Shown piece by piece: positions 8,208 through 16,968 of a stretch of DNA of 64,000 nucleotides. A model generated the notes under the pieces. The model saw nothing but the letters and a program-made list of their open reading frames with translations, had not been told where the DNA came from and made no database searches. Position numbers and translations under genes: made by a program. Origin of the DNA: an uncultured Porticoccus sp. (GTDB lineage Bacteria > Pseudomonadota > Gammaproteobacteria > Pseudomonadales > Porticoccaceae); NCBI GenBank assembly GCA_905181945.1, contig CAJIZZ010000016.1, positions 26,507 to 90,506 of the forward strand, read 5' to 3'. The first letter of the stretch is position 1, and the number at the start of each line of letters is the position of its first letter.

Positions 8208-9059
8208 ATGATGGATGATGAACCGAGTGGCCCACAAAATAGATCTTGGTTGGAAAGGCTGGCTAACGTATTCTCTTCGGCCCCCAAATCTAAGAAAGAT
8301 TTCACAGACTTATTAAATTCGGCTCGCGAAAATAACATCATTGATCATGATGCTCTGGAAATTATCGAAGGAGCCCTGAATGTTTGCGACAAACAGGTTC
8401 GTGAAATCATGATACCTCGCTCACAAATGGCAGTAATACCTCGGCATCTTGAATTAAACGACACCCTTAAGCTTGTGATAGAAAGCAGGCACTCACGGTA
8501 TCCTGTACTGGATGAAACAGCCGACCACATAGTCGGTATTCTGCTGGCAAAAGAATTGTTACCGCTTCTGCTTGAGAACCAAGATGGCTTCAATATAAAG
8601 AACATAATCCGACCTGCTGCCATTGTTCCAGAAAGCAAACGCCTAAATGTGCTTCTAAAGGAGTTCCGAGAGCAGCGCTACCATATGGCAATTGTGGTAG
8701 ATGAATATGGCGGTATTGCTGGGCTAATCACTATTGAGGACATCCTAGAAGAAATTGTAGGTGAAATCCAAGATGAAACGGATGATGCCGAAAAAGAAAT
8801 GATAATCCCTCGAGACGAAATGGGCTATTTTATTCACGCATTAACACCCATTGAAGACTTTAACGAATACTTTAATGTCAATATGAATGCTGATGAATTG
8901 GACACTGTTGGAGGTGTCATTGTTCAAGCATTCGGTCGAATGCCGAAAGTAGGCGAAAATATAGACATAGATATCTTTAAATTTAGAATCTCCGAAGGAA
9001 ACGATCGACAAGTAAAGTTATTGGAAATGCAGGTCATGCCCAATAAGATTACTTCCTGA
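8208..9059 (+). CDS. corC: magnesium/cobalt efflux accessory protein CorC (YbeX)
   Basis: A 283-residue soluble CorC/HlyC protein. Two CBS domains span roughly residues 70-190 (VREIMIPRSQMAVI, SRYPVLDETADHIVGIL, IVVDEYGGIAGLITIEDILEEIVGEI), followed by the C-terminal CorC_HlyC transporter-associated domain (DTVGGVIVQAFGRMPKVGE). YbeX is linked to Mg/Co resistance and, more recently, to ribosome metabolism, which fits its place after ybeY. The first codon of the tandem ATGATG is used here; either is possible. Confidence 0.95.
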   Translation: MMDDEPSGPQNRSWLERLANVFSSAPKSKKDFTDLLNSARENNIIDHDALEIIEGALNVCDKQVREIMIPRSQMAVIPRHLELNDTLKLVIESRHSRYPVLDETADHIVGILLAKELLPLLLENQDGFNIKNIIRPAAIVPESKRLNVLLKEFREQRYHMAIVVDEYGGIAGLITIEDILEEIVGEIQDETDDAEKEMIIPRDEMGYFIHALTPIEDFNEYFNVNMNADELDTVGGVIVQAFGRMPKVGENIDIDIFKFRISEGNDRQVKLLEMQVMPNKITS

Positions 9060-9123
9060 AAGCTCCGTTATCAGCTAAGTCTAAATCCGCAGGAATACTT
9101 GCTAAACCAAGGAAATATCAATC

Positions 9124-10758
9124 TTGAGCTCTTTTTCAAGTAAATATGATACCAAAGTCTGCCTCATATTGATCCTATTTGGGGCTCTTTTGCCCTTTTC
9201 TATGGCTCCTTTTGATGTCTGGCCAGCAGGAATTTTATCCATAGCTGGCTTCTCAGTATTTGTCTGCGGGCACTCGGAGAAAGTGGCTTCTTTCAAATTA
9301 ATTTTTCTGCGAAGTCTTAGCTACGGTCTAGGACTTTATTCTGTCGGGGCATCTTGGATTTTTGTAAGTATACGTGATTACGGTCAAGCTAATATCGGGC
9401 TGTCTTTGTTGCTCATAATCCCCTTTATAATTTTACTGTCTCTATTGGTTGCGATTCCGTTTGCTCAGGGCAGAAAAGCGTTACACATATCTAGTTCTTC
9501 CTGCAACACATCTTATGCCCTAGCCACTACTATGCTGCTAATATTTCCCAGTCTTTGGACGCTGGGTGAATGGTTTCGAGGCTGGGTATTTACTGGGTTT
9601 CCATGGCTTTATCTAGGCTATGCTCATACTGATTCATGGATATCTGGATGGGCGCCAATTACTGGGGTGTTAGGATTAAGCTGGATAACTGCTTTCTGCG
9701 GCGGACTGCTAGGACTTTTCTTTAAGCTAAGACTGCAACTTATAGCTAAAAGTACTCAAATCCAAAGTGTATTTATATCGCTAACTGGCGCACTAATACT
9801 AACTTTTTCTTTTTGGCTTGGAGGCCTTTATCTGCAGTCAGTCAAATGGACTGAGCCATCAAATAAAGTTATTTCCATAGGCTTAATGCAACCAGCCATT
9901 TCTTTGTGGAGCTCTTGGGACTCCAGTCAGCTAGATAAAATTCTTTTTCAATACCGTGAAGATACTGCAAGTCTTCTGGATAACGACCTGGTGGTGTGGC
10001 CGGAAGCTGCAATCCCAAGATTCCGACACGAGGTGCCAGATTACTTAAACTCTATTGCAAAAGAAGCGGCTAATACGAATACTGCTCTAATTATCGGCAT
10101 TCCCACAATGTCCGATCCTAAGGATAATCCAAGTAATCTACATGAAACTTATTATTACAATTCAGCACTAGCTGTCGGGCAAGGTGCCGGGATCTATCAT
10201 AAGCAAAATTTAGTGCCTTTTGGTGAATATGTCCCTTTCGAAAAATGGTTGCGCGGGATCATTAAATTTTTTAATTTACCTATGTCGGTATTTAGCTCGG
10301 GGGGGGCAAACCAACAAAATATTATTGTAGGTAATGATGTAGTTATCAGCACATCTATTTGTTATGAAATTGCCTATTCCGAACTAGTCAGAGAATCTGC
10401 AGAAAATGCCAGCCTACTTCTCACCATAAGTAACGACAGTTGGTTTGGAAATACGATAGGACCAAAACAGCATTTTCAGATCGCTCGAATGCGAGCTATA
10501 GAAAACAGAAAGCCGTTGATTCGAGCAACAAACAACGGAATAAGTGCGTTGGTTAATGCTGATGGGAAAACAGCTGCGGTTATTCCATCATTTTATCGAG
10601 ACACTCTCGAAGGCACACTGGAACCAAGGATTGGTCTTACCCCCTTTGGACGGCTTGGCTCCAATCCAATAATTTTTCTATCTCTCTTATTGGTTCTATT
10701 AGGGCTGCTTAAAAAACCTCTAACTAAAAATTATCAACCTAAAGCCCACTATAGGTAA
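9124..10758 (+). CDS. lnt: apolipoprotein N-acyltransferase
   Basis: A 544-residue inner-membrane enzyme that adds the third acyl chain to lipoproteins. The N-terminal half holds several hydrophobic helices and the periplasmic half is a nitrilase-type domain. The catalytic triad is readable: Glu294 in VVWPEAAIP, Lys360 in YHKQNLVPFGEYVP and Cys413 in TSICYE. Spacings of 66 and 53 residues compare with 68 and 52 in E. coli. The start is TTG at 9124; the next in-frame ATG falls within the first helix. A run of eight G (10299-10306) lies inside the frame. It is the last gene of the miaB-to-lnt run. Confidence 0.96.
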   Translation: MSSFSSKYDTKVCLILILFGALLPFSMAPFDVWPAGILSIAGFSVFVCGHSEKVASFKLIFLRSLSYGLGLYSVGASWIFVSIRDYGQANIGLSLLLIIPFIILLSLLVAIPFAQGRKALHISSSSCNTSYALATTMLLIFPSLWTLGEWFRGWVFTGFPWLYLGYAHTDSWISGWAPITGVLGLSWITAFCGGLLGLFFKLRLQLIAKSTQIQSVFISLTGALILTFSFWLGGLYLQSVKWTEPSNKVISIGLMQPAISLWSSWDSSQLDKILFQYREDTASLLDNDLVVWPEAAIPRFRHEVPDYLNSIAKEAANTNTALIIGIPTMSDPKDNPSNLHETYYYNSALAVGQGAGIYHKQNLVPFGEYVPFEKWLRGIIKFFNLPMSVFSSGGANQQNIIVGNDVVISTSICYEIAYSELVRESAENASLLLTISNDSWFGNTIGPKQHFQIARMRAIENRKPLIRATNNGISALVNADGKTAAVIPSFYRDTLEGTLEPRIGLTPFGRLGSNPIIFLSLLLVLLGLLKKPLTKNYQPKAHYR

Positions 10759-10822
10759 TATCAAGAAATAAATTATTCTCATCAACAAGGAAATCTGTCT
10801 GGGTCTATAGAAAGCTTTAGCC

Positions 10823-10828
10823 TATAAT
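10823..10828 (+). promoter_or_regulatory. probable -10 box of the leuS promoter
   Basis: A perfect TATAAT in the 130-nt spacer between lnt and leuS, 60 nt before the leuS ATG. The hexamer 17 nt upstream (TGGGTC) is a poor -35, so the call is tentative. Confidence 0.4.
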
Positions 10829-10888
10829 TAAAACCTGATGTATCACAGACAAAATCAACTATAAGCCTCAACCTGGCCAAGAAAGCTA

Positions 10889-13423
10889 ATGCAAGAACAA
10901 TATCATCCCAAGGAGATCGAAACTGCTGTTCAAAAGCTCTGGGCAGAGACTTGCGCTTTCGAAGTAAAAGAGGATCTTGATAGAGAAAAATACTACTGTC
11001 TTGCAATGTTCCCCTACCCCAGCGGAAAGCTTCATATGGGGCATGTACGAAACTATACTATCGCAGATGTCATATCTCGCTACCAAAGAATGCTAGGTAA
11101 GAATGTCCTGCAGCCCATGGGCTGGGATGCCTTTGGTTTACCTGCAGAAAATGCAGCCATCAAGCACCGCACAGCTCCAGCAAAATGGACCTATGAAAAC
11201 ATTCAGTATATGAAAAACCAGCTCAAGAAGCTTGGTTTCGGATACGATTGGTCCAGAGAAATGACTACTTGCGATTCCAGTTACTACAAGTGGGAACAAT
11301 GGTTCTTCACGCGACTTTATAAAAAAGGATTAGTATACAAAAAAACTGCAGCTGTTAATTGGTGCCCTGAAGACCAGACGGTGCTGGCTAACGAACAAGT
11401 AATTGACGGTTGCTGTTGGCGCTGCGATTCAGTAGTAGAGCGAAAAGATATACCGCAATGGTTTATTAAAATTACGGCATATGCCGAAGAATTGCTAGAC
11501 AGCCTGGATACACTTAGCGACTGGCCCGAGCAAGTTCGCACAATGCAGAAAAACTGGATTGGAAAAAGCCGTGGCGTTGAATTAACTTTTAAGTTAAATC
11601 AAGCTATCAATGGCATTGACAACCTCTCTGTGTACACCACCCGCCCTGATACATTGATGGGAGCTACCTATGTCTGTATTGCAGCAGAGCATCCTATTGC
11701 TATAGCTCTCTCAAAAAATAATCCAAAGTTATTAAAATTTATTCAAGACTGCAAAGAGCAGTCTGTTTCTGAAGCAAGCATGGCAACAATGAAAAAAATC
11801 GGGGTATCCTCAGAGCTTGAGGCTATCCACCCCCTTACCGGAGAAAAAATACCAGTGTGGGTGGCAAACTACGTACTAATGGGGTACGGAACTGGTGCAA
11901 TAATGGCAGTTCCAGCTCATGATGAACGCGATTTTGAATTTGCTAACAACTATCATCTGCCAATTAAGCAGGTCTTTCAACATGTCGCCGTGTCCACAGA
12001 AAAATTGCGCCGAAAAAATGCAGCTGATGCTGACAAATGCGCTGCCTACTACTTTAGTAAAAGTCGCTGGGAAAAATGGTATGCATCTAAATCACCAGAT
12101 GAAGTTGTATCTATAAATTCCGGAGAATTTGATAGCCTAGGTCCCGAAGAAGCTTTTAATGCTATAGCAAAGAAACTAGAACAGCTTCGGTGCGGAAAGA
12201 TAAAAACCCATTACAGGCTTCGCGACTGGGGCGTGTCTCGTCAACGATACTGGGGGTCTCCAATCCCCATGTTCAATCTTCCTGATGGTGGAGAAATTCC
12301 CGTCCCTATCGATCGCCTTCCGGTACTGCTGCCAGAAGAAGTAGAAATGGATGGAATCAGATCACCCATTAAGGCTAACCTTGACTGGAAAAAAACTACA
12401 CTAAACGGTCACCCAGTTGAGCATGAGACTGACACTTTTGATACATTTATGGAGTCAAGCTGGTATTACGCAAGATACACCTGCCCTAATTATTCAGAAG
12501 GAATGATTGACAGTGTCGCCGCAAATTATTGGTTGCCAGTGGATCAATACGTAGGGGGCATTGAGCACGCCATTTTACATCTGCTATATGCACGTTTTTT
12601 CCACAAACTAATGCGTGATGAGGGGTTACTAATCTCTGATGAGCCTTTTATTAAGCTTCTCTGCCAAGGGATGGTATTGAAAGATGGGGTGAAGATGTCG
12701 AAATCAAAAGGCAATACAGTAGATCCTCAAAATCTAATAGAGCAGTATGGTGCTGATACAGTAAGATTATTCACAATGTTTGCCGCACCTCCTGAGCAAT
12801 CGCTAGAATGGAATGATAGCGCTGTTGAAGGCGCGCACCGTTTTCTTCGGAAACTATGGAAAACAGTGCACACTCATCTTGCTGCGGGAGACGGGGCCGC
12901 ATCTATTCTCTCTAGTCTAGATCAGAAGCAGCAGGACTTAAGACGGAAAACTCATACCACCATCATCAAAGTAAGTAATGACTTTGGAGGCCGGCAAACG
13001 TTTAACACCGCTATTGCGGCCGTGATGGAGTTATTAAATGATATAGGAAAAATGACTGCCAGAGATACTGCAGTTGGTTTGGCTGTTGAACGGGAGGCGC
13101 TTGAAACGATTGTGCTAGTTTTATCGCCAATTGCACCCCATATATGTGCTCAGCTTTGGAATGAACTAGGCCATAGAGATAGCTTGCTCGATATGAAATG
13201 GCCAGTTGCAGACAAATCAGCATTAACAAAAAATATTCTTCAGATTGCTGTGCAAGTAAACGGTAAATTACGAGCTCAAATTGATGTGCCATCTGAAACA
13301 ACTGTTGAAGCTATAAAAAACATGGCCAAACAGCATGAAAATGTTCGACGCTTCACTGAGGGGCTAGCTATCCAAAAAATAATAGTGATCCCTAATAAAT
13401 TAGTTAACATTGTTGCCATTTAA
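10889..13423 (+). CDS. leuS: leucyl-tRNA synthetase
   Basis: An 844-residue class Ia synthetase, close to the E. coli length of 860. The HIGH signature reads HMGH within [13 protein letters not shown] (about residues 50-53). The connective editing domain includes [13 protein letters not shown] and the hydrolytic-site block [15 protein letters not shown]. The KMSKS loop KMSKSKGN lies near residue 610, and the anticodon-binding and C-terminal domains complete the protein. The ATG at 10889 gives the usual N-terminus. It is followed after 78 nt by lptE, as in Pseudomonas and E. coli. Confidence 0.97.
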   Translation: MQEQYHPKEIETAVQKLWAETCAFEVKEDLDREKYYCLAMFPYPSGKLHMGHVRNYTIADVISRYQRMLGKNVLQPMGWDAFGLPAENAAIKHRTAPAKWTYENIQYMKNQLKKLGFGYDWSREMTTCDSSYYKWEQWFFTRLYKKGLVYKKTAAVNWCPEDQTVLANEQVIDGCCWRCDSVVERKDIPQWFIKITAYAEELLDSLDTLSDWPEQVRTMQKNWIGKSRGVELTFKLNQAINGIDNLSVYTTRPDTLMGATYVCIAAEHPIAIALSKNNPKLLKFIQDCKEQSVSEASMATMKKIGVSSELEAIHPLTGEKIPVWVANYVLMGYGTGAIMAVPAHDERDFEFANNYHLPIKQVFQHVAVSTEKLRRKNAADADKCAAYYFSKSRWEKWYASKSPDEVVSINSGEFDSLGPEEAFNAIAKKLEQLRCGKIKTHYRLRDWGVSRQRYWGSPIPMFNLPDGGEIPVPIDRLPVLLPEEVEMDGIRSPIKANLDWKKTTLNGHPVEHETDTFDTFMESSWYYARYTCPNYSEGMIDSVAANYWLPVDQYVGGIEHAILHLLYARFFHKLMRDEGLLISDEPFIKLLCQGMVLKDGVKMSKSKGNTVDPQNLIEQYGADTVRLFTMFAAPPEQSLEWNDSAVEGAHRFLRKLWKTVHTHLAAGDGAASILSSLDQKQQDLRRKTHTTIIKVSNDFGGRQTFNTAIAAVMELLNDIGKMTARDTAVGLAVEREALETIVLVLSPIAPHICAQLWNELGHRDSLLDMKWPVADKSALTKNILQIAVQVNGKLRAQIDVPSETTVEAIKNMAKQHENVRRFTEGLAIQKIIVIPNKLVNIVAI

Positions 13424-13501
13424 ATGTAGTACGCTGATGAAAAAACATACTTATAGTTAGGGCCCCTAACCAAAACTCTTTTCAAGAAGAAAGGAACTAC
13501 A

Positions 13502-14032
13502 ATGAAAAAATTAATCCCCGTTATTATCTCAGGATTTCTTGTATCCCTTATGATTACTAGCTGTGGCTGGCACCTAAGGAGCAGCGGTCATACTGCAGCT
13601 TTAGCTGCTATCAATCAAATTCATATAGATGGAGATCAAAAAAATCAGCTTTATCGTTTTGTTTCCAGATCTCTCAAATCTAGCAATATCGCTATTACAG
13701 AGAACCCCAAAGAAGCTGAAATTACGATCAGGTTAATAAATCAAAGGTCCATTAGTCGTTCGGCAAGCGTTAATTCCTCTGCAAGAGTATCTGAACTACA
13801 CATAACCGAGCTAGTTGATGTCGAAATTGTAACTGCTGACGGCAAGGTATTGCTGCCAAAAACAACTCTCAGTAGAGAAAAATTCTTTAATTACAACGAA
13901 GGTAATGTATCAACAAATGCTGAAGAACAAAAAATATTGAAGCGTGAAATGATGAATGATCTAGCTCGTAAAATAATAAATATTTTAAATTCAATGCTTA
14001 CAAAGACAAGCCAGTATGCGACTGAAAGCTGA
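13502..14032 (+). CDS. lptE: LPS-assembly lipoprotein LptE
   Basis: A 176-residue outer-membrane lipoprotein that plugs the LptD barrel during lipopolysaccharide insertion. The signal peptide ends in a lipobox MITSC with Cys21 as the lipidated residue, followed by GWHLRSS, the typical LptE N-terminus. A strong AGGAA Shine-Dalgarno precedes the ATG. It overlaps holA by 17 nt. Its partner lptD is 3 kb away in this window. A 7-bp inverted repeat (13456-13470) lies in the spacer upstream. Confidence 0.93.
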   Translation: MKKLIPVIISGFLVSLMITSCGWHLRSSGHTAALAAINQIHIDGDQKNQLYRFVSRSLKSSNIAITENPKEAEITIRLINQRSISRSASVNSSARVSELHITELVDVEIVTADGKVLLPKTTLSREKFFNYNEGNVSTNAEEQKILKREMMNDLARKIINILNSMLTKTSQYATES

Positions 14033-15062
14033 GCAACTTAGTGCGCACTTAGCCTCGAAAGGCCTCGCTTCTGTATATATCATTAGCGGAGATGAGCCAC
14101 TCTTGGTTCAAGAATCTGCTGATATTATTCGCACAGCAGCAAAATTACATGGTTATAACGAACGAAGATTATTTTATGCAGACAGCAAATTTGATTGGAA
14201 TAGCGTTCTAATCGAAGCTAGCCACATTTCACTTTTTTCGGAAAAGAAATTTCTAGAAATTCGTATCATTTCAGGCAAGCCTGGAGACAAGGGATCCAAG
14301 ACACTTCAAGAATATTTATCAAAAATTAACACAGAAACTCTAACACTTATTATCACACCAAAACTAGACAGCTCGTCAACTAGGGGCAAATGGTTTACTG
14401 CTATAGAAAATCAGGGTATTTCTATACAAATATGGCCAGTCTCCACACCCCAATTACCGCAATGGCTAAATCGGAGGCTCAATCAATCTGGTATTAAGGC
14501 TAACCAAGAGGCAATAAGGGTGCTTGCTGACAGAGTTGAAGGTAACTTGCTTTCAGCTATCCAAGAAATAGAAAAACTTAAACTGCTGGCACCAGAGAGA
14601 GAGCTAACTGGACAAGCTATGTCTGATATTGTCGTTGATAGCTCACGATTTAATGTGTTTGTACTGTTAGGCAAAATTATGGAGAGTGAAGCGAAAAAGG
14701 CCTGTCACGTTCTTCAAGGCCTTCGCAGCGAAGGTACTGATGCCACTATTATTCTTTGGGCAATCACTCGAGATCTACGAATTCTAATCAAGGGAAGCGA
14801 GGCCGTTCAGTCAGGCGAGGGTATTGACTCAGTGCTTCAAAAGCTAGGGGTTTGGGAAAGTCGTAGGCCCCTTGTAAAGAAAACTATTAGCCGAATCCCT
14901 ATTGAGAGATTACGACAAATGTTAAAGTTGTCAGGAGCCATTGATCGTGGAATCAAGGGCACGAGGCAAGGGTCTCCATGGGATGACCTTACTACACTGA
15001 TACTTGTTCTTTGTGGTATTCAATCATTTAACTCTAGAAGTCTGAGGCTGGCTATTCAATAA
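14016..15062 (+). CDS. holA: DNA polymerase III subunit delta
   Basis: A 348-residue clamp-loader delta subunit that opens the beta clamp. The N-terminal IISGDEPLLVQES and the SLFSEKKFLEIRI region with the beta-contact hydrophobics are characteristic, as is the DSSRFNVFVLLGKIMESE block of domain II. The length matches E. coli HolA (343). The ATG at 14016 lies within the end of lptE, so translation is probably coupled. It is convergent with murU, 63 nt away. Confidence 0.94.
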   Translation: MRLKAEQLSAHLASKGLASVYIISGDEPLLVQESADIIRTAAKLHGYNERRLFYADSKFDWNSVLIEASHISLFSEKKFLEIRIISGKPGDKGSKTLQEYLSKINTETLTLIITPKLDSSSTRGKWFTAIENQGISIQIWPVSTPQLPQWLNRRLNQSGIKANQEAIRVLADRVEGNLLSAIQEIEKLKLLAPERELTGQAMSDIVVDSSRFNVFVLLGKIMESEAKKACHVLQGLRSEGTDATIILWAITRDLRILIKGSEAVQSGEGIDSVLQKLGVWESRRPLVKKTISRIPIERLRQMLKLSGAIDRGIKGTRQGSPWDDLTTLILVLCGIQSFNSRSLRLAIQ

Positions 15063-15125
15063 GTGGAATCTTTTTCCCGAAAAAAATAATTACGCCGAAA
15101 ACCCCATTTTTTAACTTCCACCACA

Positions 15126-15812
15126 TCATCTTTTCATTAGGTATTCATCTAGCTCATGGAGACGCATCAGTGTTCCAATATCTCGCCATACCCCAGTATA
15201 TATTTCGCCTTCTATGCGGCCAGAGGAGATACTTTCGCACAATACATCACGCAAGGGGAACTTTTCGGTAGTCGAGGCATGTACGTTAAATATTTTTGGC
15301 CTTAAGATAGATATCCCGCTGTACGTGTAGGTGTTATTTCTAGCATTTGGTGTGCTGACTATGCTCTCAGGCGTTAATATGAAATCTCCATCCATATGAT
15401 GAGATGCATTTGGGACCAAAATTAGATGGGCATCAATTTCCGATGGTAAAAGTTTTTCGACTAAATTTTTCAATGGAAAGTCAGTCCAGACATCAGCATT
15501 AACAAGCAAGAATGGTTCGCTCCCTAGCAACGGAAGAGCTCTACGAATGCCCCCTCCTGTTTCAAGCGGTCTATGCTCTCTTGACCATTGAACATTAATC
15601 CCGAAAGCAGATCCATTGCCAATAAATGATTCTACCTTATCACCCAACCAAGATATATTTATCACCACATCTTTTACTCCAGCTGATGCTAGATTCTCAA
15701 TGTGATACTGAATTAAGGGCTTTTCTCCCGCCTGCACTAATGCCTTAGGAGTCGTGTCGGTAAGGGGACGTAATCTTTCTCCACGCCCTGCAGCAAGAAT
15801 CATTGCTTTCAT
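15126..15812 (-). CDS. murU: N-acetylmuramate-1-phosphate uridylyltransferase MurU
   Basis: A 228-residue nucleotidyltransferase with the signature MILAAGRGERLRPLTDTTPK at the very N-terminus and VNADVWTDF as the metal-binding Asp region. With amgK directly upstream it forms the Pseudomonas-type peptidoglycan recycling shortcut, in which MurNAc-1-phosphate is converted to UDP-MurNAc, bypassing de novo synthesis and MurA (the fosfomycin target). Only 2 nt separate it from amgK. Confidence 0.9.
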   Translation of the reverse strand: MKAMILAAGRGERLRPLTDTTPKALVQAGEKPLIQYHIENLASAGVKDVVINISWLGDKVESFIGNGSAFGINVQWSREHRPLETGGGIRRALPLLGSEPFLLVNADVWTDFPLKNLVEKLLPSEIDAHLILVPNASHHMDGDFILTPESIVSTPNARNNTYTYSGISILRPKIFNVHASTTEKFPLRDVLCESISSGRIEGEIYTGVWRDIGTLMRLHELDEYLMKR

Positions 15813-15814
15813 AT

Positions 15815-16885
15815 TTAATCTCCTGAGCTGCTTGTTGCTGAAATCTCTCCAGCTGCCTCCAAAGACTGAAACCAGGGTTGTCGAGATACTTCTGGAAGCA
15901 CATATTGTTCAAACCAAAGTGTGAAATTTTTTAGCTCTGGGTATGGCCTCAACTGCTCCAAGATATAGCGAATTACAAGCGACAAGTCATCAAGATAATC
16001 GTGCTTGTCGTCTCTTAAGTGAAGTCTAGAAAAAATGCCAAGCACCTTAATATGTCGCTGCAAGCCCATCAAATCAAACCATCTAATCACCTGATTATCA
16101 GAAATTTTTGGAGCAATACCAGCATCTACGGCCTGTTGATAGCAATTTAATGCTCGCTGTACAACATACTCTTTAGGCAGCCGTATATAACAATCTCTGA
16201 ATAAGGAAACCATGTCATAGGTAATAGGTCCTATGACTGCATCCTGAAAATCAATGACACCGATAGAGCCATCAGGTAACTGCATCAAATTACGCGAATG
16301 GAAATCGCGATGCACTACCACTTGCGGCTGCTCCAATGCGCTCTCTGCAATAATTGAGAAAGCATCATCAAGCAGTCTCAAATCAGCAGGGCTCAGCTCG
16401 ATATTAAGCAATTTTCTGACAAACCATTCAATAAAAATAGTCATTTCTTTGAGCAGTTCCTGTCGGCTATACTCTGGAAATATTGTCTTATTTTTGGAAA
16501 TTTTTTGGATTTTTATGAGCTCTATTTCAGCAAAATCATAGAGCTGACTTTGATTCTTTCCGGCTAGAAGAGGCAACAACAAATGATCGCCAAGATCTTC
16601 AAGTAGTAAAAATCCTGACTGATAATCTACTGCATGAACTAATGGCGCATGGAGAGCGCCTTCTCGAAAACAAGAGGATATGTTTACAAAATTAAAGTTA
16701 TTTTCAAGCAATGGTGGGGCCAATACAGCTATTAGGGATGGATTAGAATTAACCCTAAAATATTGCCTAAAACCCGCATCGCCATTAAGTGGGTCAAGAA
16801 ATATTGGCTCACTCAAAACAACACCTCGAGGCAAATACTTCTCAACCCAATCTCGTAAATAAAATAAATTTGTCATATTTGTCAT
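15815..16885 (-). CDS. amgK: N-acetylmuramate/N-acetylglucosamine kinase AmgK
   Basis: A 356-residue aminoglycoside-phosphotransferase-fold sugar kinase that phosphorylates the anomeric position of MurNAc or GlcNAc. The catalytic loop VVHRDFHSRNLM and the metal site VIDFQDAVIGP are intact. The position, divergent from lptD and cotranscribed with murU, is the same as in Pseudomonas, which makes the specific assignment reasonable. Two in-frame ATGs (16885 and 16876) could start it. Confidence 0.88.
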   Translation of the reverse strand: MTNMTNLFYLRDWVEKYLPRGVVLSEPIFLDPLNGDAGFRQYFRVNSNPSLIAVLAPPLLENNFNFVNISSCFREGALHAPLVHAVDYQSGFLLLEDLGDHLLLPLLAGKNQSQLYDFAEIELIKIQKISKNKTIFPEYSRQELLKEMTIFIEWFVRKLLNIELSPADLRLLDDAFSIIAESALEQPQVVVHRDFHSRNLMQLPDGSIGVIDFQDAVIGPITYDMVSLFRDCYIRLPKEYVVQRALNCYQQAVDAGIAPKISDNQVIRWFDLMGLQRHIKVLGIFSRLHLRDDKHDYLDDLSLVIRYILEQLRPYPELKNFTLWFEQYVLPEVSRQPWFQSLEAAGEISATSSSGD

Positions 16886-16968
16886 TCAATTAAAAAAAAG
16901 ACTACAGATTCTACCTCAAACCCTCGCATGATGCTTCAGAATGAGTAAAATGTAGGATCGGCATACTG

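Noticed and set aside
13456..13470. GTTAGGG/CCCTAAC inverted repeat between leuS and lptE as terminator
   Set aside because: Nearly no loop and no T-run follows, so it is neither a convincing terminator nor a recognised operator.
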